Assembly: GCF_001622165.1 (NCBI RefSeq)
Contig: NZ_LVWG01000032.1
Location: 186,001-250,000, forward strand
Direction: 5' to 3'
Origin: Pelodictyon luteolum
GTDB lineage: Bacteria > Bacteroidota > Chlorobiia > Chlorobiales > Chlorobiaceae
Length of the DNA stretch: 64,000 nt
Shown: piece by piece, positions 48,021 through 57,464 of the stretch
How the letters are laid out: every line of letters begins with the position of its first letter
Position numbering within the stretch: the first letter of the stretch is position 1
Notes under the pieces: generated by a model
The model's input: only the letters and a program-made list of their open reading frames with translations
What the model was told of the DNA's origin: nothing
Databases searched by the model: none
Made by a program: the position numbers and the translations under genes

Positions 48021-48065
48021 AAAAGAGGTTGACGCACAAATGGAACGAAGTCGGCCTTGAAATGC

Positions 48066-48071
48066 TATATT
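48066..48071 (+). promoter_or_regulatory. Possible -10 box (TATATT) for the inositol-phosphatase gene
   Basis: TATATT lies 37 bases before the ATG at 48109, downstream of the 12-bp array. No clear -35 box is visible. Confidence 0.35.
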
Positions 48072-48108
48072 GGACTCACCCGTAACCCGCAACTTCCCCC
48101 CTACACAC

Positions 48109-48915
48109 ATGGAAAAAACCTCGACAGTGCTGCAGGTTGCCGAAGAGGCCGCCCGAGCCGCAGGAGCCATCACACTCAGAAAATTCGGAGAACTTTCCCA
48201 CAGAGAGATCCACCCGAAAGAGTTCAGGGACTTCGTCACCGAAACAGACAAGGCGTGCGAAGCCGAAATCGGCAGGATAATAACGGCGGCATTCCCCCGT
48301 GACGGCATGCTCTGCGAAGAGGGCACCACCGCTCCGCCCCTGTCAGGACGGACATGGATCGTCGACCCGCTCGACGGCACCCTCAACTTTATCCACTCCT
48401 TCCCTGTCTTCTCCATCAGCATCGCCCTGAAAGATGAAGCAGAGGGACTCACCCACGGCGTTGTGTACCAGCCGGTGCTGGACGAGCTCTTCACCGCCGA
48501 AAAAGGCAAGGGTGCATATCTCAACGGCCAGAGGATCAGTGTGGCCGACCGGCGTGAAGATGACGGGTGGCTCATCGCCACGGGACTCCCCTTCAAAGAG
48601 TACCATTACATGGATGCCTACATGGCCATGCTGAAGGATGTCGTCAAGGTGTCGGCAGGCATCCGGCGTGCAGGGTCTGCCGCTATCGATCTTGCCTACA
48701 CGGCATGCGGTCGGTTCGACGCATTCTGGGAATATGTCCTCTTTCCATGGGACTTCTCTGCAGGCGTTCTCCTCGTGCGGGAAGCAGGCGGCACCGTCAC
48801 CGACTTCACGGGAGATGATGACGTCTTCCGCCGCAGAAGCATCATCGCAGGCAACCCCGAAACCCACCCGCTCCTGCTCTCCATGGCGCATAAGCATTTC
48901 CCCAAACCCGAATAA
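48109..48915 (+). CDS. suhB: Inositol monophosphatase family protein (SuhB-like)
   Basis: Mg-dependent phosphatase of 268 residues. Metal-binding motifs are visible: E-E-G in GMLCEEGTT, WIVDPLDGTLNFIH and the C-terminal WEYVLFPWDFSAGVLLVREAGG. The substrate may be inositol phosphate, a sugar bisphosphate or 3'-phosphoadenosine phosphate; SuhB can also act in rRNA transcription. I chose ATG 48109; the 13-codon extension to 48070 is unlikely. Confidence 0.88.
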   Translation: MEKTSTVLQVAEEAARAAGAITLRKFGELSHREIHPKEFRDFVTETDKACEAEIGRIITAAFPRDGMLCEEGTTAPPLSGRTWIVDPLDGTLNFIHSFPVFSISIALKDEAEGLTHGVVYQPVLDELFTAEKGKGAYLNGQRISVADRREDDGWLIATGLPFKEYHYMDAYMAMLKDVVKVSAGIRRAGSAAIDLAYTACGRFDAFWEYVLFPWDFSAGVLLVREAGGTVTDFTGDDDVFRRRSIIAGNPETHPLLLSMAHKHFPKPE

Positions 48916-49039
48916 TGCCCGGGCGATGATTTGAAGAGGACCGGCTACTTTATTATCTTGAGGGTCTTAAAATTCTCTTCCCCCGATGTCGGGGGAATCA
49001 TTTCCCACACCCTCAGGGGGCGGGAGCAACACCCACACT

Positions 49040-50452
49040 ATGCTCATTCATCAGCGCACACTGCAGAAAGAGGTTTCACTCTGGGGCACAGGCCTCCACA
49101 CCGGCAAGGAATGCATGATTACCTTCAAGCCCGCCCCGGTGAACTACGGCTACCGGTTCATCCGGACAGACATTGCCGAAAGCCCCGAGATCCCGGCGCT
49201 GATCGACAACGTGGTGGACGTCCTTCGAGGTACGACCATTGCCGTCGGTGATGTGAAGGTCCACACAACAGAACACGTGCTGGCCGCCCTTTACGGCCTC
49301 CAGATCGACAACTGCCGAATCGAGATGAGCGGCCCCGAGCCCCCCGTCATGGACGGCAGCTCACAGCCCTTTGGCGAAGCGCTGCAGGGAGCCGGCTTCC
49401 AGGAACAGGATGAGCCGAAGAACTACCTCGTCATCGACGAAACCATCGAATACCACGATACCCTGAACAGCGTCGACATCGTCGCCCTCCCGCTCGACGA
49501 CTTCCGCGCCACCGTCATGGTCGACTACAAGAACCCTGCGCTCGGTTCTCAGCACTCCGGACTCTTCAACCTTGAAAAGGAGTTTATGCCGGAATTCTCC
49601 TCCGCCCGCACTTTCTGCTTCCTCAGCGAGGTCGAAACGCTGGCCAATCAGGGAATCATCAAGGGAGGAGACGTTGACAACGCCGTCGTCATTATCGACA
49701 AGCAGATGGAGAAGGAGGAACTGCTGACGCTCGGAGAGAAACTCGGACTTGCAAGCGACCACCTCATTCTCGGCAAAAACGGCATCCTCAACAACCGTGA
49801 TCTGCGCTTCCAGAACGAGCCTGCGCGTCACAAACTCCTCGACCTCCTCGGCGACATCGCCCTCCTCGGCATGCCGGTGAAGGCACAGGTCCTGGCTGCA
49901 CGGCCCGGGCACGCATCGAACGTGGAGTTCGTCCGGCAGCTGAAGAAATACGCTGACCGCAACAAACTTGCCCGCCAGTACCAGCACGAAAAGAAAGCCG
50001 GAGTCATCTTCGACATCAATGCGATCCAGAACATCCTGCCACACCGCTACCCGTTCCTGCTCATCGACAAGATCGTCGAGTTCAAGCTCGATGAAAAGAT
50101 CGTCTCAATCAAGAACGTCACGATGAACGAGCCTTTCTTCCAGGGCCACTTCCCCGGCAATCCGGTCATGCCGGGCGTACTCATCATCGAAGCGATGGCC
50201 CAGACCGGCGGCATCATGATGCTCAACGGCAAAAACAACACCAAGGAGAGCGTGGTCTACTTCATGGCGATCGACAAGGCCCGGTTCCGCAAACCGGTGC
50301 TGCCCGGCGATACACTTGTCATTGAAGCAGTTATGACCAACATGCGCAGAAGCGTCTGCCAGTTCGATGCCAAGGCGTTCGTCCGCGGCGAACTCGTCTG
50401 CGAAGCCTCGCTGATGGCCACCGTGATGGACAAGCCCGAAGAAAAGAAATAG
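49040..50452 (+). CDS. lpxC/fabZ: Bifunctional LpxC-FabZ: UDP-3-O-acyl-GlcNAc deacetylase / 3-hydroxyacyl-ACP dehydratase
   Basis: Fusion of two enzymes of lipid A and fatty-acid synthesis, 470 residues. The LpxC part (1-about 310) has H79 in [49 protein letters not shown] and GHASNVEFV. The FabZ part starts near residue 325 with [17 protein letters not shown] and has the catalytic [19 protein letters not shown]. Such fusions are known in Chlorobi and Bacteroidetes. I chose ATG 49040; upstream codons look non-coding. A terminator follows. Confidence 0.96.
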   Translation: MLIHQRTLQKEVSLWGTGLHTGKECMITFKPAPVNYGYRFIRTDIAESPEIPALIDNVVDVLRGTTIAVGDVKVHTTEHVLAALYGLQIDNCRIEMSGPEPPVMDGSSQPFGEALQGAGFQEQDEPKNYLVIDETIEYHDTLNSVDIVALPLDDFRATVMVDYKNPALGSQHSGLFNLEKEFMPEFSSARTFCFLSEVETLANQGIIKGGDVDNAVVIIDKQMEKEELLTLGEKLGLASDHLILGKNGILNNRDLRFQNEPARHKLLDLLGDIALLGMPVKAQVLAARPGHASNVEFVRQLKKYADRNKLARQYQHEKKAGVIFDINAIQNILPHRYPFLLIDKIVEFKLDEKIVSIKNVTMNEPFFQGHFPGNPVMPGVLIIEAMAQTGGIMMLNGKNNTKESVVYFMAIDKARFRKPVLPGDTLVIEAVMTNMRRSVCQFDAKAFVRGELVCEASLMATVMDKPEEKK

Positions 50453-50480
50453 GGGCTGCAACCCCTGGCGAAATGAAAAG

Positions 50481-50507
50481 AGGCCTCCGTTCACGGGGGC
50501 CTTTTTT
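50481..50507 (+). terminator. Intrinsic terminator after lpxC-fabZ
   Basis: AGGCCTCCG (50481-50489) and CGGGGGCCT (50494-50502) form a 9-bp stem with one G-T pair and a TTCA loop, followed by six T. Confidence 0.85.
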
Positions 50508-50542
50508 GTTGCATACAGAAAAACTCCGCCTCAGGCGCCTTC

Positions 50543-51097
50543 TCAGGCCTTATAGTCGAGACCGTGGTGGATACGGTAAAAGCGAATGCAGTAGAGGATG
50601 AAAGAGTAGAGAAGCATGATGGTCGAGAGGTACAGGAAGAACTCCTTGACGGGCCATGCGGTAAAGAGCGGATGCGGCCACACCATTGAAATGAAAAGCA
50701 TCGAAACAAATCCCACGGCCCACTTCCCCGGCCAGAGCGATGTCGTCACTACCTGATGGTGATGGCGTACCCAGGCAGCACCAGCGAAGATAAAGAGATC
50801 GCGGAGCACGGCAAAAAGAACAAACCAGAGGGGCAGTGCACCGATCCAGAGGAAATAGAGCGCCACGCTAGCCAGACAGAGCTTGTCGGCCAGAGGGTCA
50901 AGGATCTTTCCCATCTCCGACACCTCATTCGTCCAACGGGCAGCCTGACCGTCGAACCAGTCGGACAGCACGGCGACGATCATGATGACAATGGCGATGT
51001 CCGTCTTTCCGGTATGAAAGAACCAGAGGAACCAGGGGATCAGGAGGATCCTCAGGAAGCTCAGAGCGTTGGGTAAGTTGAAGATGTGCCCCTGCAC
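50543..51097 (-). CDS. pgsA: CDP-alcohol phosphatidyltransferase (PgsA-like)
   Basis: Membrane enzyme of 184 residues, probably CDP-diacylglycerol-glycerol-3-phosphate phosphatidyltransferase for phosphatidylglycerol synthesis. The family signature is complete: D49-G50, A53-R54, G63, D67 and D71 (DGQAARWTNEVSEMGKILD, then PLAD). Hydrophobic helices surround it. The start is a GTG at 51097, two bases after ruvC, so they are cotranscribed. The exact alcohol substrate is inferred. Confidence 0.85.
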   Translation of the reverse strand: MQGHIFNLPNALSFLRILLIPWFLWFFHTGKTDIAIVIMIVAVLSDWFDGQAARWTNEVSEMGKILDPLADKLCLASVALYFLWIGALPLWFVLFAVLRDLFIFAGAAWVRHHHQVVTTSLWPGKWAVGFVSMLFISMVWPHPLFTAWPVKEFFLYLSTIMLLYSFILYCIRFYRIHHGLDYKA

Positions 51098-51099
51098 GG

Positions 51100-51675
51100 C
51101 TATCGCTTTAATGGTTCAACAACCAGATCGGGACTGGCTCTCACGAATTCCGCCCATCCGTTCCCCCTTCGGGATGATCCTTTTGCCTGCGCCTTCTGGA
51201 CGCTTCCCTCCTGACGCTGCAGTTCGCAGAGCGCGACAGCGATGGCATCGGTCACATCAAGCGGCTTCGGCGCGGTTCCAAGCCCGAGCAGGGCGGTGAC
51301 CATGCCTGCGACCTGTTCCTTCGAGGCTCCACCCCGGCCGGTGACGGCCAGCTTCACCTCACGGGGCGAATACTCCTGGAGCATGAGCCCGCGGCTCACT
51401 CCGAGGGCGATTACCGCTCCCCTGACCAGACCGAGCTTGAGGGCCGACTGCACGTTCCTTCCGATGAACGCCGTCTCAATGGACAGCCGCAGAGGCTGAG
51501 CCCGGCCTATGAGGCCGTCAAGCGCATCGCAAATTCCTCCGATCCGTTCCGGAAGACTCTGACGGGAACTGAAGCGCAGAACGCCGCATTCAAGAAGGCG
51601 GTATTGGCCGTTCTCTCCGGACACCACCCCATAGCCAGTGCAGAGGCTCCCCGGATCAATCCCCAGCACGATCAT
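51100..51675 (-). CDS. ruvC: Holliday junction endonuclease RuvC
   Basis: Resolves Holliday junctions with RuvAB. The 191-residue protein has the four acidic catalytic residues: D7 (VLGIDPGS), E67 (LSIETAF), and D140 and D143 ([11 protein letters not shown]). A basic C-terminal tail ([12 protein letters not shown]) is somewhat longer than usual. It starts three bases after yebC, a common bacterial pairing. Confidence 0.95.
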   Translation of the reverse strand: MIVLGIDPGSLCTGYGVVSGENGQYRLLECGVLRFSSRQSLPERIGGICDALDGLIGRAQPLRLSIETAFIGRNVQSALKLGLVRGAVIALGVSRGLMLQEYSPREVKLAVTGRGGASKEQVAGMVTALLGLGTAPKPLDVTDAIAVALCELQRQEGSVQKAQAKGSSRRGNGWAEFVRASPDLVVEPLKR

Positions 51676-51678
51676 CCC

Positions 51679-52431
51679 TCAGTCTTCCAGACTGTTCATT
51701 GCACTCTCGCTGATCTCCATATTGCTGTAGACGGACTGAACGTCATCGTTCTCCTCCAAGGCGTCGATCAGCTTGATGACCTTTCGGGCGTCTTCCGCCT
51801 CGAGTTCTATATAGTTCTCCGGGATAAGATCCATTTTCGCGTTTTCGAAAGGTATACCCTGATCCTCGAGCGCCTTTTTAGCAGCCTCCAGATCACGCAC
51901 ATCGGTAATGACCGTATAGGTATCTCCGCCGTCATTACTGAGATCCTCAAGACCAGCCTCAAGCAGCGCCTCCATCAGAGCCTCTTCGCTGGCCGCCGAC
52001 ACGGGGACCTCAAGGCTGCCCTTGCGCTGAAACATCCAGCTCACGCTTCCGCTTTCGCCGAGAGAACCGTTGTTACGACTCATGATGTGGCGTAGGTCGG
52101 CCACCGTCCTGTTACGGTTGTCCGTTGCGGTCTCTATGATGAGGGCGATACCCGCAGGACCGTAGCCCTCATAGGTGATTTCGTCATAGGTCACACCCTC
52201 AAGCTCTCCTGTTCCCTTCTTGACGGCCCGCTGGATGTTGTCCATCGGCATCGAGTTCGAGCGTGCCGTATCAATGGCAAGGCGTAGCCGGGGGTTACCC
52301 GAAGGATCCCCTCCGCCCATCTTGGCCGCTATGGTGATTTCCTTGACCAGCTTGGTGAACAGGCTGCCCCGCTTCTGGTCGGTGGCCGCCTTTTTTCTCT
52401 TGATGGTAGCCCATTTACTGTGTCCTGACAT
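51679..52431 (-). CDS. yebC: YebC/PmpR-family transcriptional regulator
   Basis: Broadly conserved protein of 250 residues, acting as a DNA-binding regulator and, in some bacteria, in translation of proline stretches. It opens with [22 protein letters not shown] and contains [30 protein letters not shown] and [16 protein letters not shown] chose ATG 52431; the frame is open 26 codons further up, which do not match the family. It is upstream of ruvC on the minus strand. Confidence 0.93.
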   Translation of the reverse strand: MSGHSKWATIKRKKAATDQKRGSLFTKLVKEITIAAKMGGGDPSGNPRLRLAIDTARSNSMPMDNIQRAVKKGTGELEGVTYDEITYEGYGPAGIALIIETATDNRNRTVADLRHIMSRNNGSLGESGSVSWMFQRKGSLEVPVSAASEEALMEALLEAGLEDLSNDGGDTYTVITDVRDLEAAKKALEDQGIPFENAKMDLIPENYIELEAEDARKVIKLIDALEENDDVQSVYSNMEISESAMNSLED

Positions 52432-52610
52432 AATGCAAACTGCTGTAGTGGTTGTTCCTGAAGACGGGTGCGCCGAAGGAGAGCATGAACCATCCTCTCG
52501 GATGGGCAACCGGGTCAGCTTCTGGCGCCCTTCCTATGATAATAGATTTATTTTCTTTAAATAAAACCAAATCTGCCGGCTTACGTGCAAGTTAATCACA
52601 AGAAAAATCA

Positions 52611-53453
52611 ATGACAAACCTGATAATTGCCTATCAGGGAGAGCCCGGGGCCTACAGTGAAATCGCCGCTCTCCGCCTCGGCCGACCCTATCCCTGCTGC
52701 TCCTTTGAGGAGGTATTCTCTGCCGTCGAGGACCGCCGTGCGGATTTCGCAGTCATTCCTATGGAAAACTCGCTCGGGGGAAGCATCCATCGCAATTACG
52801 ACCTCCTGCTCGAACATCCGGTCGTGATTACCGCCGAAACCTTCGTAAAGGTGGAGCACTGCCTGCTCGGCCTTCCGGGCTCGTCAACCGACACAGCCCG
52901 CCGGGTCCTCTCCCATCCGCAGGCGTTGGCGCAGTGCAGAAACTTCTTCAAGACACACCCGAACATCCAGGAAGAGGTCGCATACGATACCGCCGGCAGC
53001 GCCCAGTTTATTGCCGGACAACAAGACCCCTCGAAACTGGCCATCGCCTCGAAACGGGCGGGTGAGCTCTACGGACTGGAGATCCTGCAGGAAAATCTGG
53101 CCGATGAGGAATGGAACATCACCCGGTTCTTCTGCATCACCCATGCAGAGCACCCCAAATCGCTCGAACACCTTACAGGCTACAGCACAGGCCAGTACAA
53201 GACATCCATCGCTTTCACGCTGCCGAATGAGCAGGGTTCGCTTTTCAAGGCGCTTGCCACCATGGCGCTGCGCGACATCGACCTCACGAAAATCGAGTCC
53301 CGACCATTCCGCCAGAAGGCCTTCGAGTACCTCTTCCATGTTGACGTCATCGGACACCGCGACGACCCCGCCATAGAGCATGCCCTATCGCACCTCCGGG
53401 AGTTCGCCACCATGGTAAGGGTGTTCGGCAGCTACGGGGTGGTGGCGCCATGA
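52611..53453 (+). CDS. pheA: Prephenate dehydratase
   Basis: Converts prephenate to phenylpyruvate for phenylalanine synthesis. The catalytic domain (1-about 185) begins IAYQGEPGAYSEIAAL and has VIPMENSLGGSIHRNYDLLL and YDTAGSAQFIA. A C-terminal ACT domain (about 200-275) has KTSIAFTLPNEQGSLFKAL and a Phe-binding ESRP motif, so feedback inhibition by phenylalanine is likely. There is no chorismate mutase domain. Its stop overlaps the polA start by four bases (ATGA). Confidence 0.96.
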   Translation: MTNLIIAYQGEPGAYSEIAALRLGRPYPCCSFEEVFSAVEDRRADFAVIPMENSLGGSIHRNYDLLLEHPVVITAETFVKVEHCLLGLPGSSTDTARRVLSHPQALAQCRNFFKTHPNIQEEVAYDTAGSAQFIAGQQDPSKLAIASKRAGELYGLEILQENLADEEWNITRFFCITHAEHPKSLEHLTGYSTGQYKTSIAFTLPNEQGSLFKALATMALRDIDLTKIESRPFRQKAFEYLFHVDVIGHRDDPAIEHALSHLREFATMVRVFGSYGVVAP

Positions 53454-56287
53454 ACGACCGCCAGCTGGGCATGTTCGACGACGGGGCAGGAATGAACCTG
53501 ACGGACCCGCCCGTGGCGGCTGCCGGAGCGAAACCTGACCTCTTCCTCATTGACGGCATGGCCCTGCTCTACCGGGCCTACTTCGCACTGCTACGTGCCG
53601 GCATGAAAACCCGGGACGGCAGACCGACCGGAGCACTGTTCGGCTTCATGTCTACCCTGCTCCGGATTTTCGAAACGTACCACCCGCGGTATCTGGCCGC
53701 CGCGTTCGACAGCCGGGAAAAGACCTTCCGCCACGACATCTTTCCCGAATATAAAGCCAACCGGACCGCACCTCCCGAAGAAATGACCGGCCAGATTGAA
53801 CCGCTCTTCGAACTTCTCCGGGCGCTCGGCATCCCCATTCTCCGCACGCCGGGCTTTGAGGCTGACGATCTGATCGGCACGGCAGCAAGAGAGTTCGAAG
53901 ATGCATGCAGCATATACATCGTCACCCCGGACAAGGATCTCGCCCAGCTGGTCCACGACGGGGTCAAGCTCCTCAGGCCTTCAAAGAACCAGAACGAGCT
54001 GCAGCTGATGGGGAGGTATGAAGTAGAGGAACAGTTCGGCGTTCCGCCGGAACAGTTCACCGCCTTCCTCACCCTCACCGGCGACACCTCCGACAACATA
54101 CCCGGAGCCGAGGGCATCGGCCCCAAAACCGCAACATCGCTGCTCAAACGGTTCGGATCTCTGGAGGAAGTCTACCTCCATATCGAAGAGCTCACGCCGA
54201 AGGTCAGGAAAAGCCTCGAAACGTTCCGGCCCCGCCTCCAGCTCATCACCGACCTTGTCACCATCCGCACTGACCTGACGCTCCATGTCAACCTGGAGGA
54301 ACTTCGATGCACCACACCTCTTCGTCAGGAACTGCTCGAACTCCTCGGAAAACTGGAGCTGAAGACCATCGCATCACGCCTCCCGGCAGCGTTCCCCGGT
54401 CTGACCGGTGCAGCAGCGTCCGGAGATCCGGCCATACAGGAAGCATCGGAAGTGCATGCAGCTGAAACGGAGGAGCTCGGTGACCCGCGCGACGGAGCAG
54501 ACTACGGGATGATTGCCACAGAGGACCACCTTCAGGAATTCGTACGGGAGATGCTCCAGACAGAGAAGATCGCCGTTGACACAGAAACCACCTCTCTGGA
54601 CACCTTCGAGGCCGAACTTGCAGGCATTTCCATCTCGGCGGAGCCATCGAAAGCCCGCTTCATCTCGTTTGCAGGCACCGGGCTCGACCGGGGGCGCTCT
54701 ATCGAAATTCTACGGCCACTGCTCGAGAATCCGGCCATAACCAAAACCGGACAGAACCTCAAATACGACATCCTCGTCCTCAAGAACTACGGTCTGGAGC
54801 TTGGTCCAGTCGGTTTTGACACGATGCTGGCCAGCTACGTGCTCGACCCCGACGGCAAACACAACCTCGACGACATGGCCGCCCTGCACCTCAGGCTCAA
54901 AACCACAAAATATGACGAGCTTACCGGTACAGGAAAGAACAGGCTGCACATTTACGATGTCGAACCCGCAAAACTGACCGACTATGCCTGTCAGGATGCC
55001 GATCTCGCCCTGCAGCTTGAAGGAGCGTTCGCCAGAAGTCTCGAAACGGAACCCCGTCTCATGGAGCTCTGCCGGGATATCGAATTCCCTCTTGTCAGTG
55101 TGCTCGCAAGCATGGAGCATCAGGGCATAAGCATCGACAGCAGACACCTTCAGGAAACCTCCATTGCGGTCGGCCACCAGCTTGAAGCGCTGAGGGAAAC
55201 CATACACACCACTGCAGGCACCGACTTCAACATCGACTCCCCGAAGCAGCTCTCCCACATCCTCTTCAACGTGCTTGGCCTTCCGACCAAAAAAACGACC
55301 AAAACGGGGTTCTCGACCAATGTGGAGGTACTCGAGGAACTCGCGCCCCTTCACCCCGTGGTCAGCGACCTGCTTCAGTACCGTAGCCTGCAGAAGCTCA
55401 AGACGACCTACATCGATGCACTCCCGAGGATGGTGAACCCCCGCACCGGCAGGGTGCACACATCCTTCAACCAGCACGTCACGGCCACCGGACGGCTCTC
55501 CTCATCCAACCCGAACCTGCAGAACATCCCCATCCGCACTCCGCTCGGACGGGAGATCCGCAAGGCGTTCATCCCCACAGATCCCTCGAACCTGCTCCTC
55601 TCGGCCGACTACTCGCAGATCGAACTCCGCATCGCCGCGGAGATCTCCGGGGACCCCAAGCTCATTGAGGCATTCCGTAACAGCGAGGACATCCACGCCG
55701 CAACGGCAAGGGTCATTTTCAACACCGAAGAAATCACCCCTGACATGCGCCGCAAAGCCAAGGAGGTCAACTTCGGCGTCCTCTATGGCATTCAGGCGTT
55801 CGGGCTCTCAAGGCGCCTCAACATTCCGAGAAACGAGGCCAGGGAAATCATCGACACCTACCGCGAAAAGTACCCCGGGCTCTTCACTGCGCTTGAGGAA
55901 ATCATCGTAGAGGGAAGGAAAAACGGATTCGTCACCACCCTGCTCGGTCGCCGGCGCTACCTCAGAGACCTCACGAGCCGGAACACGAACGTGCAGAAAG
56001 CCGCCGAACGCGCAGCGATGAACACCCCGATCCAGGGTACCGCGGCCGACATCATCAAATGCGCCATGAACCTCTGCAGCAGGCGGATCAAGGCGGCATC
56101 CATGCAGTCCGTCATGCTCCTGCAGGTACATGACGAACTGGTTTTTGAAACCACCGGGACGGAACAAAACGAACTCAGGGCGCTGGTCGAGGGAGCCATG
56201 ATCGAGGCTGCTGCACTCTGTGGCCTGAAAAACGTCCCCGTCGTTGTCGACATCGGAACAGGGAAGAACTGGCTCGAAGCGCACTGA
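53450..56287 (+). CDS. polA: DNA polymerase I
   Basis: 945-residue repair and Okazaki-fragment polymerase. Domains: 5' nuclease (about 25-300, LFLIDGMALLYRAYFALL, AFDSREKTFRH, YIVTPDKDLAQLV), 3'-5' exonuclease (about 340-530, intact D-x-E in IAVDTETTSLD), and polymerase (about 560-945, SADYSQIELRIAAE, KEVNFGVLYGIQAFGLS, LLQVHDELVFE). The exonuclease seems active because its acidic residues are kept. It is coupled to pheA by a 4-base overlap. Confidence 0.97.
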   Translation: MNDRQLGMFDDGAGMNLTDPPVAAAGAKPDLFLIDGMALLYRAYFALLRAGMKTRDGRPTGALFGFMSTLLRIFETYHPRYLAAAFDSREKTFRHDIFPEYKANRTAPPEEMTGQIEPLFELLRALGIPILRTPGFEADDLIGTAAREFEDACSIYIVTPDKDLAQLVHDGVKLLRPSKNQNELQLMGRYEVEEQFGVPPEQFTAFLTLTGDTSDNIPGAEGIGPKTATSLLKRFGSLEEVYLHIEELTPKVRKSLETFRPRLQLITDLVTIRTDLTLHVNLEELRCTTPLRQELLELLGKLELKTIASRLPAAFPGLTGAAASGDPAIQEASEVHAAETEELGDPRDGADYGMIATEDHLQEFVREMLQTEKIAVDTETTSLDTFEAELAGISISAEPSKARFISFAGTGLDRGRSIEILRPLLENPAITKTGQNLKYDILVLKNYGLELGPVGFDTMLASYVLDPDGKHNLDDMAALHLRLKTTKYDELTGTGKNRLHIYDVEPAKLTDYACQDADLALQLEGAFARSLETEPRLMELCRDIEFPLVSVLASMEHQGISIDSRHLQETSIAVGHQLEALRETIHTTAGTDFNIDSPKQLSHILFNVLGLPTKKTTKTGFSTNVEVLEELAPLHPVVSDLLQYRSLQKLKTTYIDALPRMVNPRTGRVHTSFNQHVTATGRLSSSNPNLQNIPIRTPLGREIRKAFIPTDPSNLLLSADYSQIELRIAAEISGDPKLIEAFRNSEDIHAATARVIFNTEEITPDMRRKAKEVNFGVLYGIQAFGLSRRLNIPRNEAREIIDTYREKYPGLFTALEEIIVEGRKNGFVTTLLGRRRYLRDLTSRNTNVQKAAERAAMNTPIQGTAADIIKCAMNLCSRRIKAASMQSVMLLQVHDELVFETTGTEQNELRALVEGAMIEAAALCGLKNVPVVVDIGTGKNWLEAH

Positions 56288-56341
56288 ATAGAGAGGCTCA
56301 ATTACCTGAAGAGGGGGCTCTGTTATACAGAAATAATTTTT

Positions 56342-56347
56342 TATATT
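56342..56347 (+). promoter_or_regulatory. Possible -10 box (TATATT) upstream of the M23 peptidase gene
   Basis: TATATT occurs in an AT-rich stretch 51-90 bases before the two candidate starts of the peptidase gene. A matching -35 box is not evident. Confidence 0.3.
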
Positions 56348-56436
56348 CCAGAAATAGTGCTGAACCTCCCGCTTGAAACACTGTATCAAGACACCGCATG
56401 TTCGTGAACAAACGGCCTAATGTCCTCCGAGGACAT

Positions 56437-57144
56437 ATGAGAACCCTGCAGGCATTGTTGCCGCAGGTCCCGTCGTTCACCCATGCCGCCCTGGCACTCT
56501 TCATCACATGCTCTGTTCTCTTCCCCCCCGCCTCCCTGCTTCACGCTGAAACCCCTGCTCCCGGTGGACTCCTGACGGGAACTGAGCTGATGATCGAACA
56601 GATGATCCGTCAGATGGACGGCACTGAACCGCTGGCATCGTCATCGGCATCAACCGAACTGGAAGGCGAGGGATCGCCTTTCCTCGCATGCATCCCGAAC
56701 ATCCGTCCCGTCAACGGGTCGGTGACCAGCGAGTTCGGGTACCGGAAACACCCGATCTACAAATCAAGGATGTTCCACACCGGGGTTGATTTCGCAGCAT
56801 CAGAAGGCTCCCGTGTCGAGGCAACCGGCAATGGCACCGTCATATTTTCCGGATACGAGAAAGGGTACGGCCAGAAAGTGGTCATCAACCACGGGTTCGG
56901 TTTCATGACCGCCTATGCGCACCTGTCAAAGTCTCTGGTGCGCCAGGGCCAGAAGATCCGCCGCGGCGAAGTCATCGCCCTTTCGGGAAACACCGGCATC
57001 TCCACTGGTCCGCATCTCCACTATGAGGTCTATAAAGACCGGGTCAGAGTCGACCCTGCGGCATACTTCTTCGATGCATCGAACCCTGACAGGTTCATCA
57101 CCATACAGCAGCCTTCGGAGGACGGCCCCGACTCAAACTCCTAA
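56437..57144 (+). CDS. M23 family peptidoglycan endopeptidase
   Basis: Exported zinc peptidase that cuts peptidoglycan cross-bridges, or an EnvC-like activator if inactive. With the ATG at 56437 the protein has 235 residues and a signal peptide (ALALFITCSVLFPP). The LytM domain is complete: GYRKHPIYKSRMFHTGVDFA with the first His/Asp ligands and TGPHLHYEVY with the last H-x-H, so it should be catalytic. A GAGGA lies three bases before this ATG; ATG 56398 is an in-frame alternative. It is followed by the DUF2795 gene. Confidence 0.88.
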   Translation: MRTLQALLPQVPSFTHAALALFITCSVLFPPASLLHAETPAPGGLLTGTELMIEQMIRQMDGTEPLASSSASTELEGEGSPFLACIPNIRPVNGSVTSEFGYRKHPIYKSRMFHTGVDFAASEGSRVEATGNGTVIFSGYEKGYGQKVVINHGFGFMTAYAHLSKSLVRQGQKIRRGEVIALSGNTGISTGPHLHYEVYKDRVRVDPAAYFFDASNPDRFITIQQPSEDGPDSNS

Positions 57145-57168
57145 CATGAACAACACAACAGACTGAGT

Positions 57169-57396
57169 ATGTACTGGAATCTGGATCTTGCCCGTTACAT
57201 CGCTGACGCCCCATGGCCGGTGACAAAAGACGAACTGATCAATTATGCCAACAGGACTGGCGCCCCGCAGCAGGTCATAGACAACCTGCATGACCTGCCC
57301 GAAAGTGACGAAATGTACGAAAGCATCGATGAAATCTGGCCCGACTACCCGACCGATGAAGACTTCTGCTACGGAGATGAAGAACTCCTCACATAG
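57169..57396 (+). CDS. Small DUF2795-family protein
   Basis: 75-residue acidic protein with no signal peptide. It reads LARYIADAPWPVTKDELINYANRTGAPQQVIDNLHDLP, the DUF2795 pattern, then an acidic Tyr-rich tail (YESIDEIWPDYPTDEDFCYG). Function is unknown. Its stop is one base before the ATG at 57398 that would begin the next gene, suggesting one operon of M23 peptidase, this protein and the BamA-like gene. Confidence 0.82.
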   Translation: MYWNLDLARYIADAPWPVTKDELINYANRTGAPQQVIDNLHDLPESDEMYESIDEIWPDYPTDEDFCYGDEELLT

Positions 57397-57397
57397 A

Positions 57398-57464
57398 ATG
57401 AAACACCGGCAATTATTTTTTTTTAGCCCGCCCCCAAGTTCTGACGGCGGCCGTATGCCTCATG
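57398..57464 (+). other. Out-of-frame 5' part of the BamA/TamA-like gene with a nine-T run
   Basis: An ATG at 57398, one base after the previous stop, opens a frame that runs MKHRQLFF and then hits T9 at 57416-57424. In the DNA as given it continues out of frame to a stop at 57508. If the run had eight T the frame would join the downstream gene and read MKHRQLFFLARPQ, a hydrophobic VLTAAVCLMMLIMLASAG and a cleavage-like SPIHA-E. That is a complete Sec signal peptide. The cause could be slippage, phase variation or a sequencing error. Confidence 0.75.

Noticed and set aside
47246-48037. 263-codon minus-strand frame that reads the 12-bp array as a repeated ITDL/ITDG peptide
   Set aside because: It overlaps tspO in another frame and the acs terminator, and has no family features beyond the repeat. 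The array's 12-base period keeps any frame open by itself.
48986-49039. 18-residue N-terminal extension of LpxC-FabZ
   Set aside because: The conserved LpxC start (MLIHQRTL...) is at 49040 and the extra residues are Gly/Ser/Thr-rich without homology.
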